Position numbers and translations under genes: made by a program. Under the pieces are notes generated by a model, which did not search any database, was not told the DNA's origin, and saw only the letters and a program-made list of their open reading frames with translations. Shown here piece by piece: positions 27,573 through 36,800 of a DNA stretch of 64,000 nucleotides. The DNA is from Eubacterium ruminantium (GTDB lineage Bacteria > Bacillota > Clostridia > Lachnospirales > Lachnospiraceae): positions 42,983-106,982 of the forward strand of contig FNUU01000011.1 in NCBI GenBank assembly GCA_900108205.1. The letters are read 5' to 3'. Each line of letters starts with the position of its first letter. Positions within the stretch are counted from its first letter, which is position 1.

Positions 27573-28575
27573 TCTTATAACATTGGGAGAGATAATGCTC
27601 AGACTTTCACCTCCGGGCTATGAGAGAATGTCCAGAGGAGAGGAATTCGATAAGAGAGCAGGCGGATCGGAGCTGAATGTGGCTGCCGGTGCTGCGCTTC
27701 TCGGGCTCAGAACAGGAGTCATCTCGAAGCTTCCTCAGAGTGAGCTGGGTACCTTTATCAAAAACAGAATACGTTTTGAAGGCGTTTCTGATGACTATCT
27801 GATATATGATGACGAAGATGATGCGCGTCTCGGAATATATTATTACGAGTCAGGCGCGGCACCGAGAAAGCCGTCCATCATTTATGACAGAAAGGGGTCT
27901 TCCTTTACGAAGATCGATCTTTCAGAGATTCCTGAAGAGATATTTACAGCTACAAGAATGTTCCATACCAGTGGAATCACGCTTGCACTGTGCAAGAATT
28001 CAAGGGATGTTGCTCTGAACCTCATCAAGAGATTCAAGGAGGCGGGAGCACTGATATCCTTTGATGTTAACTACAGAGCTAACCTGTGGAGCGAGGAAGA
28101 GGCCAGAGCAGTTATAGAAGAGGTGCTTCCATTTGTTGATGTTCTTTTTGTTTCGGAGGAGACCAGCCGTAGAATGATGCAGAGAACAGGCGAGCTTACA
28201 GATATCATGAAGGGCTATGCGGAAAAATATAATGTTAAGCTTGTCTGCACAACCCAGAGAACGGTAAAGAGCCCTAAGAAGCATGACTTTACATCGACTA
28301 TTTACAGTGCTGAGGCAGATAAGTTCTTTACAGAGAAGCCTTACACAGACATTGATGTAATCGACAGGATCGGTTCCGGCGATGCTTATGTTTCGGGAGT
28401 ACTGTTTGGATATTTGAAATACAATGATCCTCTTACAGCACTTCAGTTTGGAAATGCTACTTCCAGCGTTAAGAATACTATTCCGGGAGATCTTCCTGCA
28501 AGTGATTTCAGAGAAATCAAAGGAATCATCAAGAATCATAATGCGAGTGGTGTTGTGAGCGAATTGAACAGATAA
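27559..28575 (+). CDS. kdgK: 2-keto-3-deoxygluconate kinase, second copy (PfkB family)
   Basis: 338 residues, overlapping the GH28 gene by 14 bases. The N-terminal GEIMLRLSPPGYERM and the G-G-S-E-L-N-V-A substrate region are typical of KDG kinases; the DVNYRANLW strand and the RIGSGDAYVSG anion hole with Asp275 complete the fold. It is clearly different in sequence from the kdgK at the window's left edge, so the genome carries two. Being in the oligogalacturonide operon, it lets that operon supply its own KDG phosphorylation. KDG specificity is inferred from family and context. Confidence 0.9.
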   Translation: MQKFDLITLGEIMLRLSPPGYERMSRGEEFDKRAGGSELNVAAGAALLGLRTGVISKLPQSELGTFIKNRIRFEGVSDDYLIYDDEDDARLGIYYYESGAAPRKPSIIYDRKGSSFTKIDLSEIPEEIFTATRMFHTSGITLALCKNSRDVALNLIKRFKEAGALISFDVNYRANLWSEEEARAVIEEVLPFVDVLFVSEETSRRMMQRTGELTDIMKGYAEKYNVKLVCTTQRTVKSPKKHDFTSTIYSAEADKFFTEKPYTDIDVIDRIGSGDAYVSGVLFGYLKYNDPLTALQFGNATSSVKNTIPGDLPASDFREIKGIIKNHNASGVVSELNR

Positions 28576-28677
28576 AAACATAATATATATTTTGTTAAAA
28601 ATAATAATACACGGGTGTGTATGCTTCTTATAAAGTATTTGGAATGCTTTTTTGAAGTCATATATATCCGTGTATTA

Positions 28678-28811
28678 TTATCTTTGTGTAGTTATTTATG
28701 CATGTTATAGTACATGTTATCTTTGCGTAGTTATTTATACATGTTATAGTGCATGTTATCTTTGTGTATTTTTATATACATGTTATATGTGCATGTTATC
28801 TGTGTATCAAT
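28678..28811. repeat. 39-bp tandem repeat, about 3.4 copies
   Basis: Units start at 28678, 28717 and 28756 (the third is 40 bases) with a partial fourth at 28796; the unit begins TTATCTTTGYGTAGTTATTT and ends CATG. It sits between the converging pectin operon and the lipoprotein gene. Because 39 is 13 codons, one rightward frame stays open and would encode a Tyr/Cys-rich 13-residue repeat, but there is no ribosome site, so I treat it as non-coding. No classic terminator stem was found for the operon, so the repeat array may serve that role. Confidence 0.9.
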
Positions 28812-28842
28812 ATCCATGTACTGCGATATGGCTCAGAAGCAC

Positions 28843-30786
28843 TTACTCTCCCAGCTCATTGATACGTTTTTCCCATTCGGTTTCTTCCGGCCAATCGGAA
28901 GAATCAAAGCCTTTACGTATAAGCTCAGCCTGATATTTCGCCTTTGCCTTCATGTGAGAACCGGTGTAGTAATCCGGAGCACCATATGAGTTCATGAGGA
29001 AACCGAAGGTATCGGCAAAGTCCTCTGTTTTATAGGTTTTTGAGTATGCTCTGCAGAAATAAATATTTTCATAGGATTCCAGCAGTTCTTTCTCCTCAGG
29101 AGTATAAATATTATCAGGCAGGGCTTCTTTAGTGTAGCTTAAAGCATATTCAAAGCCGGAAGGATTATACTCGTCCCATTCGTCATTATCATATCCATTT
29201 ATAAAACCGTCTGCTACAAGCTTATTAAAGATTATATGACCTGTTTCATGCATAAGAGTTTCATAACTTACTTTTGTATTAAGACTTGCCAGAATGATGA
29301 AGTCCCCTTCCAGATCGGTAGATCTGAGACCGTTCGCACTTTCGATGGTTCCTTCTGCATTGCCGGTAATATTATTAACGATATAAATTCTCAGAGGAGG
29401 GTTAGCGCCCATAAGGTCTTGCAGAAAACCGTCCGGAAGCCTTGAATAGCATTCATCGATGGTTAATAGAGCACCGTAAATAAGACTGAGCTTGTACTCC
29501 GGAACCACATCATAGTCATCGACAGGTGGGTTTGAAGCGTCATCTTTGAGATAGATTCTGAGTCCAAGCCGGTCCTCAAGTTCTTTTTTGTAATTCTCAA
29601 GATATTCATCTGTCAGATTAACAACTTCATGTGGTGTAAGAGATTCAGGGGTATATTCCTTTTTCTCATTTTCGCTAAACTTCCAATAAATAAGATGGTT
29701 TACATAATCAGGTGTTATGAGAGGGAAGAAAATACCATCATATCCAAACGGAAACTCTCCGAATTTGAGACTTATTCCACCGTTCAAAAATAAATTTTCA
29801 GACACGTATTCAGAAGATATAGGCAGAGAGTACTGGGTATTATCTTTGAGGAAACGAGCGTTTATACAAGGTGTAAAAGTTGCCTCATCATAATCCTGAG
29901 TCAGAAGTGCATCATTTGAAAGATAACCGGTTCTGCTAGGGTAGTAATTAGCATAGTCATATGCTTCTGCAATCTCTCCGGTGGAAAGATCCACCTTCAA
30001 AAGAACATTTGATATAGTGTTAGACCAATACGCAGCAGCAGTAAATGTTGCATATTCTCCGTCGAATTCCCATAGTTCATATAAATCATAGGCAGGAGCC
30101 GGCTCCCACAGGACCTCTGTAGAGAAAGCATCTCCGGCTTCTTTTAAAATGTATAATTTGCCGGTAGTAGAAGAAAAACATACATCACCTTTATAGCTGA
30201 AGAATTTTGCAGCATATTCATCCTCACTGAGAGTAATCTGACCGGAAGTACCTGAGGTAAGATCATAGAAAGTATATGATATACAATCGTAAATGATAAT
30301 TTGATCACGATCGATAATTCTCATATCATGGTGCATATCATATTCATCAGAAAGAGTGAGTTTGATATCACCCTTTATGTTCTCGGAGGCTCCGTCTGTC
30401 GGATCAAACTTTACCAGGGAGAAATATGGCTCGCCCTCACTGAAATCATTTGTTTCATATAAAAGCAGAAGCTTGCCGTCATTGGTTACAGCAAGATCTT
30501 CAAGCGTCATATTTTCCTTCTCAGGGAGCAGGGCAGAGTAGTCGTATACATCTGCTTTTTCGCTTGCTTTTACTGCAGAAGCAGGGGGAGTAAGTCCGGA
30601 TTTGGCCGGTTCCGCTTCGGTTGAAGAATCTTCAGTTTTGCCCGGAGTTGAGGTCCCTTCGGTTTTGGCACCTGAATCAGAGCTTTTTTCAGAGGTTTTT
30701 TCATTGGAACCGCATCCTGTCAGAGGAATAAGGGCTGTGAAAACCAGCGCCATACGGGCTATGAGCTTTTTCATTTTGTTTTTCAT
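28843..30786 (-). CDS. lipoprotein with putative zinc metallopeptidase domain (HETGH)
   Basis: 647 residues. A lipoprotein signal ends LTGC with Cys25, then a Ser/Thr/Glu/Lys-rich linker to about residue 70. The middle (about 75-400) has blade-like repeats of short strands such as VTNDGKLLLLYETND, resembling a beta-propeller. The C-terminal third contains HETGH (His513, Glu514, His517), a gluzincin-type zinc site, with a plausible third ligand in KTEDFADTFGFLMN about 70 residues later. Predicted to be anchored outside the cell as a protease; substrate unknown. A GAGGAAA site precedes the ATG. I do not recognise a named family. Confidence 0.75.
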   Translation of the reverse strand: MKNKMKKLIARMALVFTALIPLTGCGSNEKTSEKSSDSGAKTEGTSTPGKTEDSSTEAEPAKSGLTPPASAVKASEKADVYDYSALLPEKENMTLEDLAVTNDGKLLLLYETNDFSEGEPYFSLVKFDPTDGASENIKGDIKLTLSDEYDMHHDMRIIDRDQIIIYDCISYTFYDLTSGTSGQITLSEDEYAAKFFSYKGDVCFSSTTGKLYILKEAGDAFSTEVLWEPAPAYDLYELWEFDGEYATFTAAAYWSNTISNVLLKVDLSTGEIAEAYDYANYYPSRTGYLSNDALLTQDYDEATFTPCINARFLKDNTQYSLPISSEYVSENLFLNGGISLKFGEFPFGYDGIFFPLITPDYVNHLIYWKFSENEKKEYTPESLTPHEVVNLTDEYLENYKKELEDRLGLRIYLKDDASNPPVDDYDVVPEYKLSLIYGALLTIDECYSRLPDGFLQDLMGANPPLRIYIVNNITGNAEGTIESANGLRSTDLEGDFIILASLNTKVSYETLMHETGHIIFNKLVADGFINGYDNDEWDEYNPSGFEYALSYTKEALPDNIYTPEEKELLESYENIYFCRAYSKTYKTEDFADTFGFLMNSYGAPDYYTGSHMKAKAKYQAELIRKGFDSSDWPEETEWEKRINELGE

Positions 30787-30858
30787 TTTGATTTCCTCAC
30801 TGTATTAATCTTATTGCCGGCGTATCGGTTCATAAATAACCATATCCGGAACACGGAG

Positions 30859-33114
30859 TTACTTCTTCATCGGACCTTTCTTAACATTTGTCCCTTTACC
30901 TGTTTTCTTTCCGGTCGTTACATTATTTCCGGTCTGGACAGGTTTGCCGGTAGTCTTACTGTCATTCTTGGGTGCAGGTGCATTGACGATTTTTCCCGGA
31001 TTCTGTGCATTAACAGGTCTGTTGGGCTGTGCATTCTGCTGATTCTGCTGTCGGAGCAGTCTCTGCGCCCTCAACTGTTCCGCCGCAGCTCTCCGGGCTG
31101 ATCTTTCCTGGGTACGGATTGCCTTCAGGGCCGCGTATTCGGGACTCCTGTGCCACTCGGAACGTGCCGCCAGCGTATTAATTTTCTGCTCAATGGTGCC
31201 GTTATTTACAGCGTCTTCCATCTCTTCCGCGGTCGTCTGCTGAAGGGCATTTTTAAATCTGTTGCTTGATTTTAAGGTGTTTGCCAACACCTTTACCGAG
31301 TCAGCGCTGAGCGGTTCATTTGTATCCTTCTTTTTCTTTGCAGCATAAAGAATTGCGGAAGCTTCCACCTTGTTTTTACCCAGAGCAAGATCTTTTCTGG
31401 CGCTCTGCAGAAGATCGTGCAGCTTCATATCTGCAGGTCTTTGAGCCGGGTCAAAATTATCCAGTGTCAGTTTTTCCAGGACGGATTCAACCGTCGTTAC
31501 ACGAAGGTATTCAATATGAGAACGGGAACGTCCTCCGTCATACTGTGTTTTTTTATAATCAATATATTTCTTTGCCTGTGTCATAGTCCGCTGACGAAGC
31601 TCATGATACCGAAGACGCTGATCCGGATCATTCATATCCGTTCTTTCCGCCAGCTCCGCAAATTCCTTCATCATGGATTTGAGCGTCCGGAAAGACTCGG
31701 AGGAACGCATCATGGATGGATCCACACTGTCAAGCCGATCATACAGATCACGCACAGTACCGCACATTCTGGCTTTTTCCGCCGGAGTGAGCGCCGTTTT
31801 GATTCTTTCATCCAAACCTGCTGCCGCAACATCCTCAATGGTAAGACGGAGTTTCGTATCGGTAAGTTTTTCCGCATAATCAGAGAGAAGTCTCTTGACT
31901 TTTTTCAGCGCAATAAGTCTATTTTGCGGATTGATATGCATACCATCTTTTTTCGTTACTGTTTCAAAAATGCTCCTTGCCTCATACAGCGCGTTTTTTG
32001 CTTCATTGGAAAGATTAGCCGGTTCCGCATCCAGAACCTTCTTCACATGCCATAATGCCTGAATATCGGAAATCCGATGTCCTTTCGCTACTGCGCCTGC
32101 AGCAAAAGCTGCAAATTTTCTTCCTGCTTCGGGGATATTTTCATCTACCGCATTCCGTTCCAGCGCCTCCGTAAAATTTGCCACGTTAACATCTCCGACA
32201 GCCTTTTCCCGCGCAATAAAATCCGTAAAATTTGTATAGATCTTACCACCGATTTCCGCCTCCGAAACGTCGGAAACGCCCAGCTTTTTCTTGTTCAGCC
32301 GGTTCAGTACAGCCAGCATTCCCGGTTCAATATTTTCGCGGCACTTATCCTTCAGAACCGCAGGAACGCCGTAGAACGCCTCAGCCATGCTTCCTGCAAT
32401 GCAGGCATTGGTATCGGTATCGCCTCTCAGGGAAACGGTATTACGGATGACATCCTCATAGCTATTCCCCTCCAGGAAGCAGATGATGGCTTCCGGAACG
32501 CTTCTCTCACATTTTTCCATGTGATAATAGGTTCTGCGGATATCCGCCACCGTTCGATTCAGATTATAACCAAACGTCTGGGTAATATAATTCTTGATCT
32601 CCTCTTTGGAGTGACCGGTTCTTGCCAGAAAAATTACAGCAGCCGTTGCCTGCGCTCCCTTGATGCCATCCGGATGATTGTGGGTGACATTCGCCGTAAG
32701 CTTTGCATGGTGCAGGGTTTCCTCCAGGGTATCATACAGCCAGCCGGCCGCACTCACACGCATGGCAGAGCCATTTCCAAAGCTGTTATATGGCTTGGGA
32801 TTACGGGATTCCAGCCACTCCTGGAACATGCCGCCAAATTCAGCGGAGATATGTTTATATCTCGGATCATGCGCCCATTTCCGAATGGACTTTGTGATCA
32901 TCTTTTCAATTTCTTTATCTGCATCTGCCGGAGTCATATTTTTTAAATCTTCCCGATCTTTTGCATCCAGCAATGCTTCCGCTACCGCAACAGAAAGAAG
33001 CGAATCGTCTGTATAAGCGGCTCCTTTTGAAAAAAGCGGAAACTCCTTACTTTTTGTTCCCATATCAAACTCATAGGGTTCTCCAATAATATCTCCCAGC
33101 ATTGCACCATACAT
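30859..33114 (-). CDS. ADP-ribosylglycohydrolase with long helical C-terminal extension
   Basis: 751 residues. Residues 1 to about 260 are an ADP-ribosylglycohydrolase (DraG) domain: AMLGDIIGEPYE, the metal-binding TDDS at 35-38, FGNGSAMRVS and GDTDT at 231-235. It should remove ADP-ribose from a protein or other acceptor. About 400 mostly helical charged residues follow with no family I know, then a Gln/Asn/Pro tail of about 70 residues ending in a Lys/Gly-rich stretch. The ATG at 33114 has AGGAGG eight bases upstream. GCG/CCG/TTC-rich codons differ from neighbours, hinting at transfer. Confidence 0.85.
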   Translation of the reverse strand: MYGAMLGDIIGEPYEFDMGTKSKEFPLFSKGAAYTDDSLLSVAVAEALLDAKDREDLKNMTPADADKEIEKMITKSIRKWAHDPRYKHISAEFGGMFQEWLESRNPKPYNSFGNGSAMRVSAAGWLYDTLEETLHHAKLTANVTHNHPDGIKGAQATAAVIFLARTGHSKEEIKNYITQTFGYNLNRTVADIRRTYYHMEKCERSVPEAIICFLEGNSYEDVIRNTVSLRGDTDTNACIAGSMAEAFYGVPAVLKDKCRENIEPGMLAVLNRLNKKKLGVSDVSEAEIGGKIYTNFTDFIAREKAVGDVNVANFTEALERNAVDENIPEAGRKFAAFAAGAVAKGHRISDIQALWHVKKVLDAEPANLSNEAKNALYEARSIFETVTKKDGMHINPQNRLIALKKVKRLLSDYAEKLTDTKLRLTIEDVAAAGLDERIKTALTPAEKARMCGTVRDLYDRLDSVDPSMMRSSESFRTLKSMMKEFAELAERTDMNDPDQRLRYHELRQRTMTQAKKYIDYKKTQYDGGRSRSHIEYLRVTTVESVLEKLTLDNFDPAQRPADMKLHDLLQSARKDLALGKNKVEASAILYAAKKKKDTNEPLSADSVKVLANTLKSSNRFKNALQQTTAEEMEDAVNNGTIEQKINTLAARSEWHRSPEYAALKAIRTQERSARRAAAEQLRAQRLLRQQNQQNAQPNRPVNAQNPGKIVNAPAPKNDSKTTGKPVQTGNNVTTGKKTGKGTNVKKGPMKK

Positions 33115-33312
33115 ATTGTTTTTCCTCCTAAATCGGTTAAGTGTTTTCTGCCTGTTTTTCGATTGCCGAAAACCGTCGGCTATTCGGGTGTGCAGGCACG
33201 CATTCGCACTCAATATTTATTGATCATTGAAGCAAATATACCATGTAAAGCATAACAAAAGTGCAACAAAGTAACGGGATTGCCCGAGTGAAACGAGGGA
33301 GGGCCCCGTGAG
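33115..33312. other. upstream flank of the ADP-ribosylglycohydrolase gene
   Basis: No gene supported. It contains the ribosome site of the leftward gene at its left edge and, at 33283-33312, GAGTGAAACGAGGGAGGGCC, which resembles the GAAATGAAACGGGAG piece of the repeat at 55206-55220. Confidence 0.4.
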
Positions 33313-33414
33313 TCTGTCCGTAGGACAGATGCGTTCTGCGGAGCAGAACCAGAACTTGCGAAGCAAGTACTGCATATCACGCAGTGATATGGCACATAAG
33401 TCGTAAATTACGAC
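33313..33414. repeat. array of five short perfect hairpins with GNA triloops, about 20-bp spacing
   Basis: Five consecutive perfect stems: TCTGTCC-GTA-GGACAGA (33313-33329), GTTCTGC-GGA-GCAGAAC (33333-33349), ACTTGC-GAA-GCAAGT (33354-33368), ATATCAC-GCA-GTGATAT (33374-33390) and GTCGTAA-A-TTACGAC (33400-33414). The first four loops are GTA, GGA, GAA and GCA, all of the GNA class; the stems are unrelated in sequence. Starts are 20-26 bases apart. It is not an ORF and is not followed by a T-run. Confidence 0.95.
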
Positions 33415-33448
33415 AGTAAATTTACACGGCCTGAGGCGTCGGTTTCTA

Positions 33449-33682
33449 TTGAAAAAAGTGTGTAAATATAATAAAATTATTTTCATAGAAGCTGAATTTA
33501 ATAAAAAGGTAGACAGCTTCAGAACGGCTGCTTCTGATCCGGACAGTATATGTTTTGCAATCGGAAAGGGCATGGGCAGAGTCAGCGATATAGATATGGT
33601 TATACGACAGGCGGATGATGATATGTATGTAGATAAAAGGCAGTTCTATAAACGATATCCGGAAAGAAAACATTCAAGATAA
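33449..33682 (+). pseudogene. C-terminal fragment of a GGDEF-domain protein
   Basis: The frame reads DSICFAIGKGMGRVSDIDM then VIRQADDDMYVDKRQFYKRYPERKHSR, which is the last quarter of a diguanylate cyclase domain (the AD-x-x-MY-x-x-K ending). The GGDEF motif and everything upstream are absent, there is no ribosome site, and the hairpin array abuts the break. Most likely a gene remnant left by a deletion or rearrangement. Confidence 0.7.
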
Positions 33683-33691
33683 ATATATGAA

Positions 33692-33734
33692 TAACACCGC
33701 ACTTTGAGGCAATTCGCATTTCGAGTGCGGTGTT
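33692..33734. terminator. hairpin after the GGDEF remnant
   Basis: AACACCGCACT (33692-33702) pairs perfectly with AGTGCGGTGTT (33724-33734) around a 21-base loop. No T-run follows, so termination is only possible. Confidence 0.5.
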
Positions 33735-33831
33735 GGACTATTCTGAGAGAATAATTTTAGAAAACAATTATCCGGTATGGCTGTCATATAGAGATAATGT
33801 TGGTTACGGGGATTCCCGGGGGGATGATATC

Positions 33832-36800
33832 ATGAATAATAAGGTGAAAAAAATTATAGCGTTACTGATGGTAATTCCATTTCTGATGGGGATTTTTTTA
33901 TGTGGATCGGGTGGAAGATCTCTGGATGCCAAAACCGGAGATGTATCTGTAAATGATCCTGTAACGAAGGGGAATGTATTATTCGATAAGGCTTCAGGTA
34001 AAGGTTCTTCAAGAAATATTGAGGAGTGGGCTGAAAAGTACATTGACTATATCAGGGATCATACTATGTATGATGATTATTCTGGCTACTATCTGGACCC
34101 AAATGATACTGTCAGATTTCGTACTTCAACAACATTTGAGCTTATCTATGTTGATGATGACGATATTCCGGAGGTGCTTACAAGCGGAGCTGACGAGGCT
34201 ACCGGAATGGGTATTATTTATATTAATTCGAACGGAAAGGTTGATTTTAAAATTATCTACAGACACGGTTTTGCATATATTGAGAGAACCGGTCTTGTAA
34301 TGAACAATTCCGGAAATACTGGATATTATTATACATACATATATAAACTTGAGAATCATGAGTTTAAGGAGCTGGGCTCAGGAAACTACCAGGATCAGCT
34401 GAATGGCAATACGGTAAGCATGAAATACAGCTGGAACGGCAGGGAGCTGAGTGAGGATGCTTACTGGAAAGAAGTGGATAAGCTTTTTGACAGATCAAAA
34501 TACACACCGGTAGGTGATACATATATGCTGAATTATACTTACGTCAGCATCCTTACCGAAATCCTGAAAAAGGGAATTGTTTATTCTGATATTGACTGGA
34601 TCAGGGCTTATCAGGAATTTCTGGTAAATGAAGACTATCGAAATTTCGGACAGGAATTTGGAAATGCCACAGAAATGTCAGGTAAGTTCTATGACATGGA
34701 TCATGACGGTATACCGGAGCTTATTCTGAATAATGGTTATTCAGACGGTGTTCGCAGTGGAAAGATATTTGCCTATATTGACGGAACTGTAAAATATCTT
34801 GATAATGGTCCTATTGAAGCATATATCAGCTGTAAAGAGGGCTTTAAGGGCCTGCTTTACGGATATTACAGCGAGTCGGGCTATATAAGCAGTTATGAAA
34901 AAAACGGAACAGCGATAAAAATAGAGACTGTCGGAGAGAGCTCAAACTGGAGCGGCATAGATAGAGAATATGCCTATTTATCTTCTTACTCTATTGAACT
35001 GCTTGTTTCGGAGCTTTCTGCATATGGAGATATTTATGAGGAGACCACGGACTATCCGGAATCATTTTATGAACTTGACAAACTGCTGGGCAAACTTGGC
35101 TGGGTGGGTAACATTTATGATTATAAGGATACTGCGGGAGAAAGGTCCGCAATCACGTATTTTTTCGGTAATCTCGGTTTGAAAGAGCTGTTTATATATC
35201 CGGGAGATATTGAAAAGTACAATTCCTGGAAGGAAGATTATTCATCCGTGATAGATGATCCGAAGGCTAAATACCAGAAGTCTTACAGGCAGCTGGACGG
35301 AGCCGGGGCAGACTGGATACTTAAGAATATATACAATGTAAATGATGATGTAATAAATGAATTTCATAATGCTGACGGAAATGATAATAGTTCTTTTTAC
35401 TACTACAACAATGATTATTATGCCTTCCTTGGAGGTGTCGGCGGCGGATACAGTGCTTATGTAAGTAAGCTTGAGAAGCTGGGCGGAGTGTATCATATAA
35501 CGTATTACCAGATTATTTATCCGGACGGGCCTGGGGGTGTGTTTTATGAGAAAATGTATGCGCTGGCCGCATATAAGAAGATTGATGGTGTAAAGTACTG
35601 GTCGTTATATAAAACGAGTACAGAGCCGCTGTATGATGAGGCGGATAAGATCGATGTGGGATTCCAGATCAGTGAAGAATACCTTCCATATCCGACGGTT
35701 GCACTTAAAGCCAGATCCAATGGATGTTATGTAACATGTGACATCGGAAGTAAGGATAGTGAAGGCAAATATACAAAGTATGATAAACCTGATATGAATG
35801 TAAATGCAACAAGTATATCCGGTTATGAACTATTTGAGAAGGTAAGGCTGAATGGAGGATTTGCACTTCAATCCAGTATGATAAGAAAGTATCTGACCGG
35901 TCGTCAGTTTTTAAATGATCCAGGAGTATATGTTAAAGATGAGATAATACAGAGCCATAATAAGCTTGTGGAAGTATCGGCAGATGGTGGAAAGAAGATA
36001 AGATTTGATGAAAAAAATGAATGGGGACAGTATGTCTGGCTTGTGGTTAAGGACGGTAAGCTGCAGACAGATGTTTTTGAGGATAAGGCTGAAATATTTG
36101 ATATAATAACAGTTGATGACAATATGTATGATGCCGCTGAAAGAAATATATTATCAAGCGGTGAATGGATAAAGCTGAATGGTATCGATGAATGCGGATA
36201 CTGGAATATGCAGTATGAGATCGGCCTTAAAAATGGTGATAATACAAAAGCTCTTCGCGGTCAGAATTATACGCTTATAACGCCTTATGGTAATAAGGAT
36301 GTCAATTATATAACTTCTGCCAATATGCAGTGTGCGGCAGGCGTTAAATATGAGGATGGAATGTATGACGTTATAATAGCATTTCAGGGAACCGGCGGTT
36401 TTTCGGGTGATATGACGGGCTTGGTAAATCTGGTTTTGGATGGCTTATCAAATATTACCAGCAGTCCTTCGTATTATTGTTCCGTAAAAACACATTCAGG
36501 TTATAAGGGAATGTCTGACAATCTTGCATATGTAGAGACTGTTGTAAGGTCGCAGGAAAAGGTTAATGGCAGGTATGTAACCCTTAGGGATCTGATTAAG
36601 GAGGCGGCTAAGGGTAAGGCCAGGTTTACTATACTGGGACACAGTATGGGTGGCGCAATAGCTCAGATTTATGCTCTTCGTTTGCATAACTGTAATATAC
36701 CGGCATCGGCGATAAGGGGAAGAACTTTTAATTCAGCTCTTGCCTTTGCGGAGGATGTTCCGGATCTGGGATTTACAGACTGGTATAATCTATGTGTTAC

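Noticed and set aside
28652..28933. Rightward 93-codon frame through the 39-bp repeats
   Set aside because: TTG start, no ribosome site, composition dictated by the repeat unit, and it runs antisense into the lipoprotein gene. Kept only as a repeat observation.
31417..32946. Several long rightward frames opposite the ADP-ribosylglycohydrolase gene
   Set aside because: They arise from the GC-richer codons of the true leftward gene, which has the full set of DraG motifs and a strong AGGAGG site.
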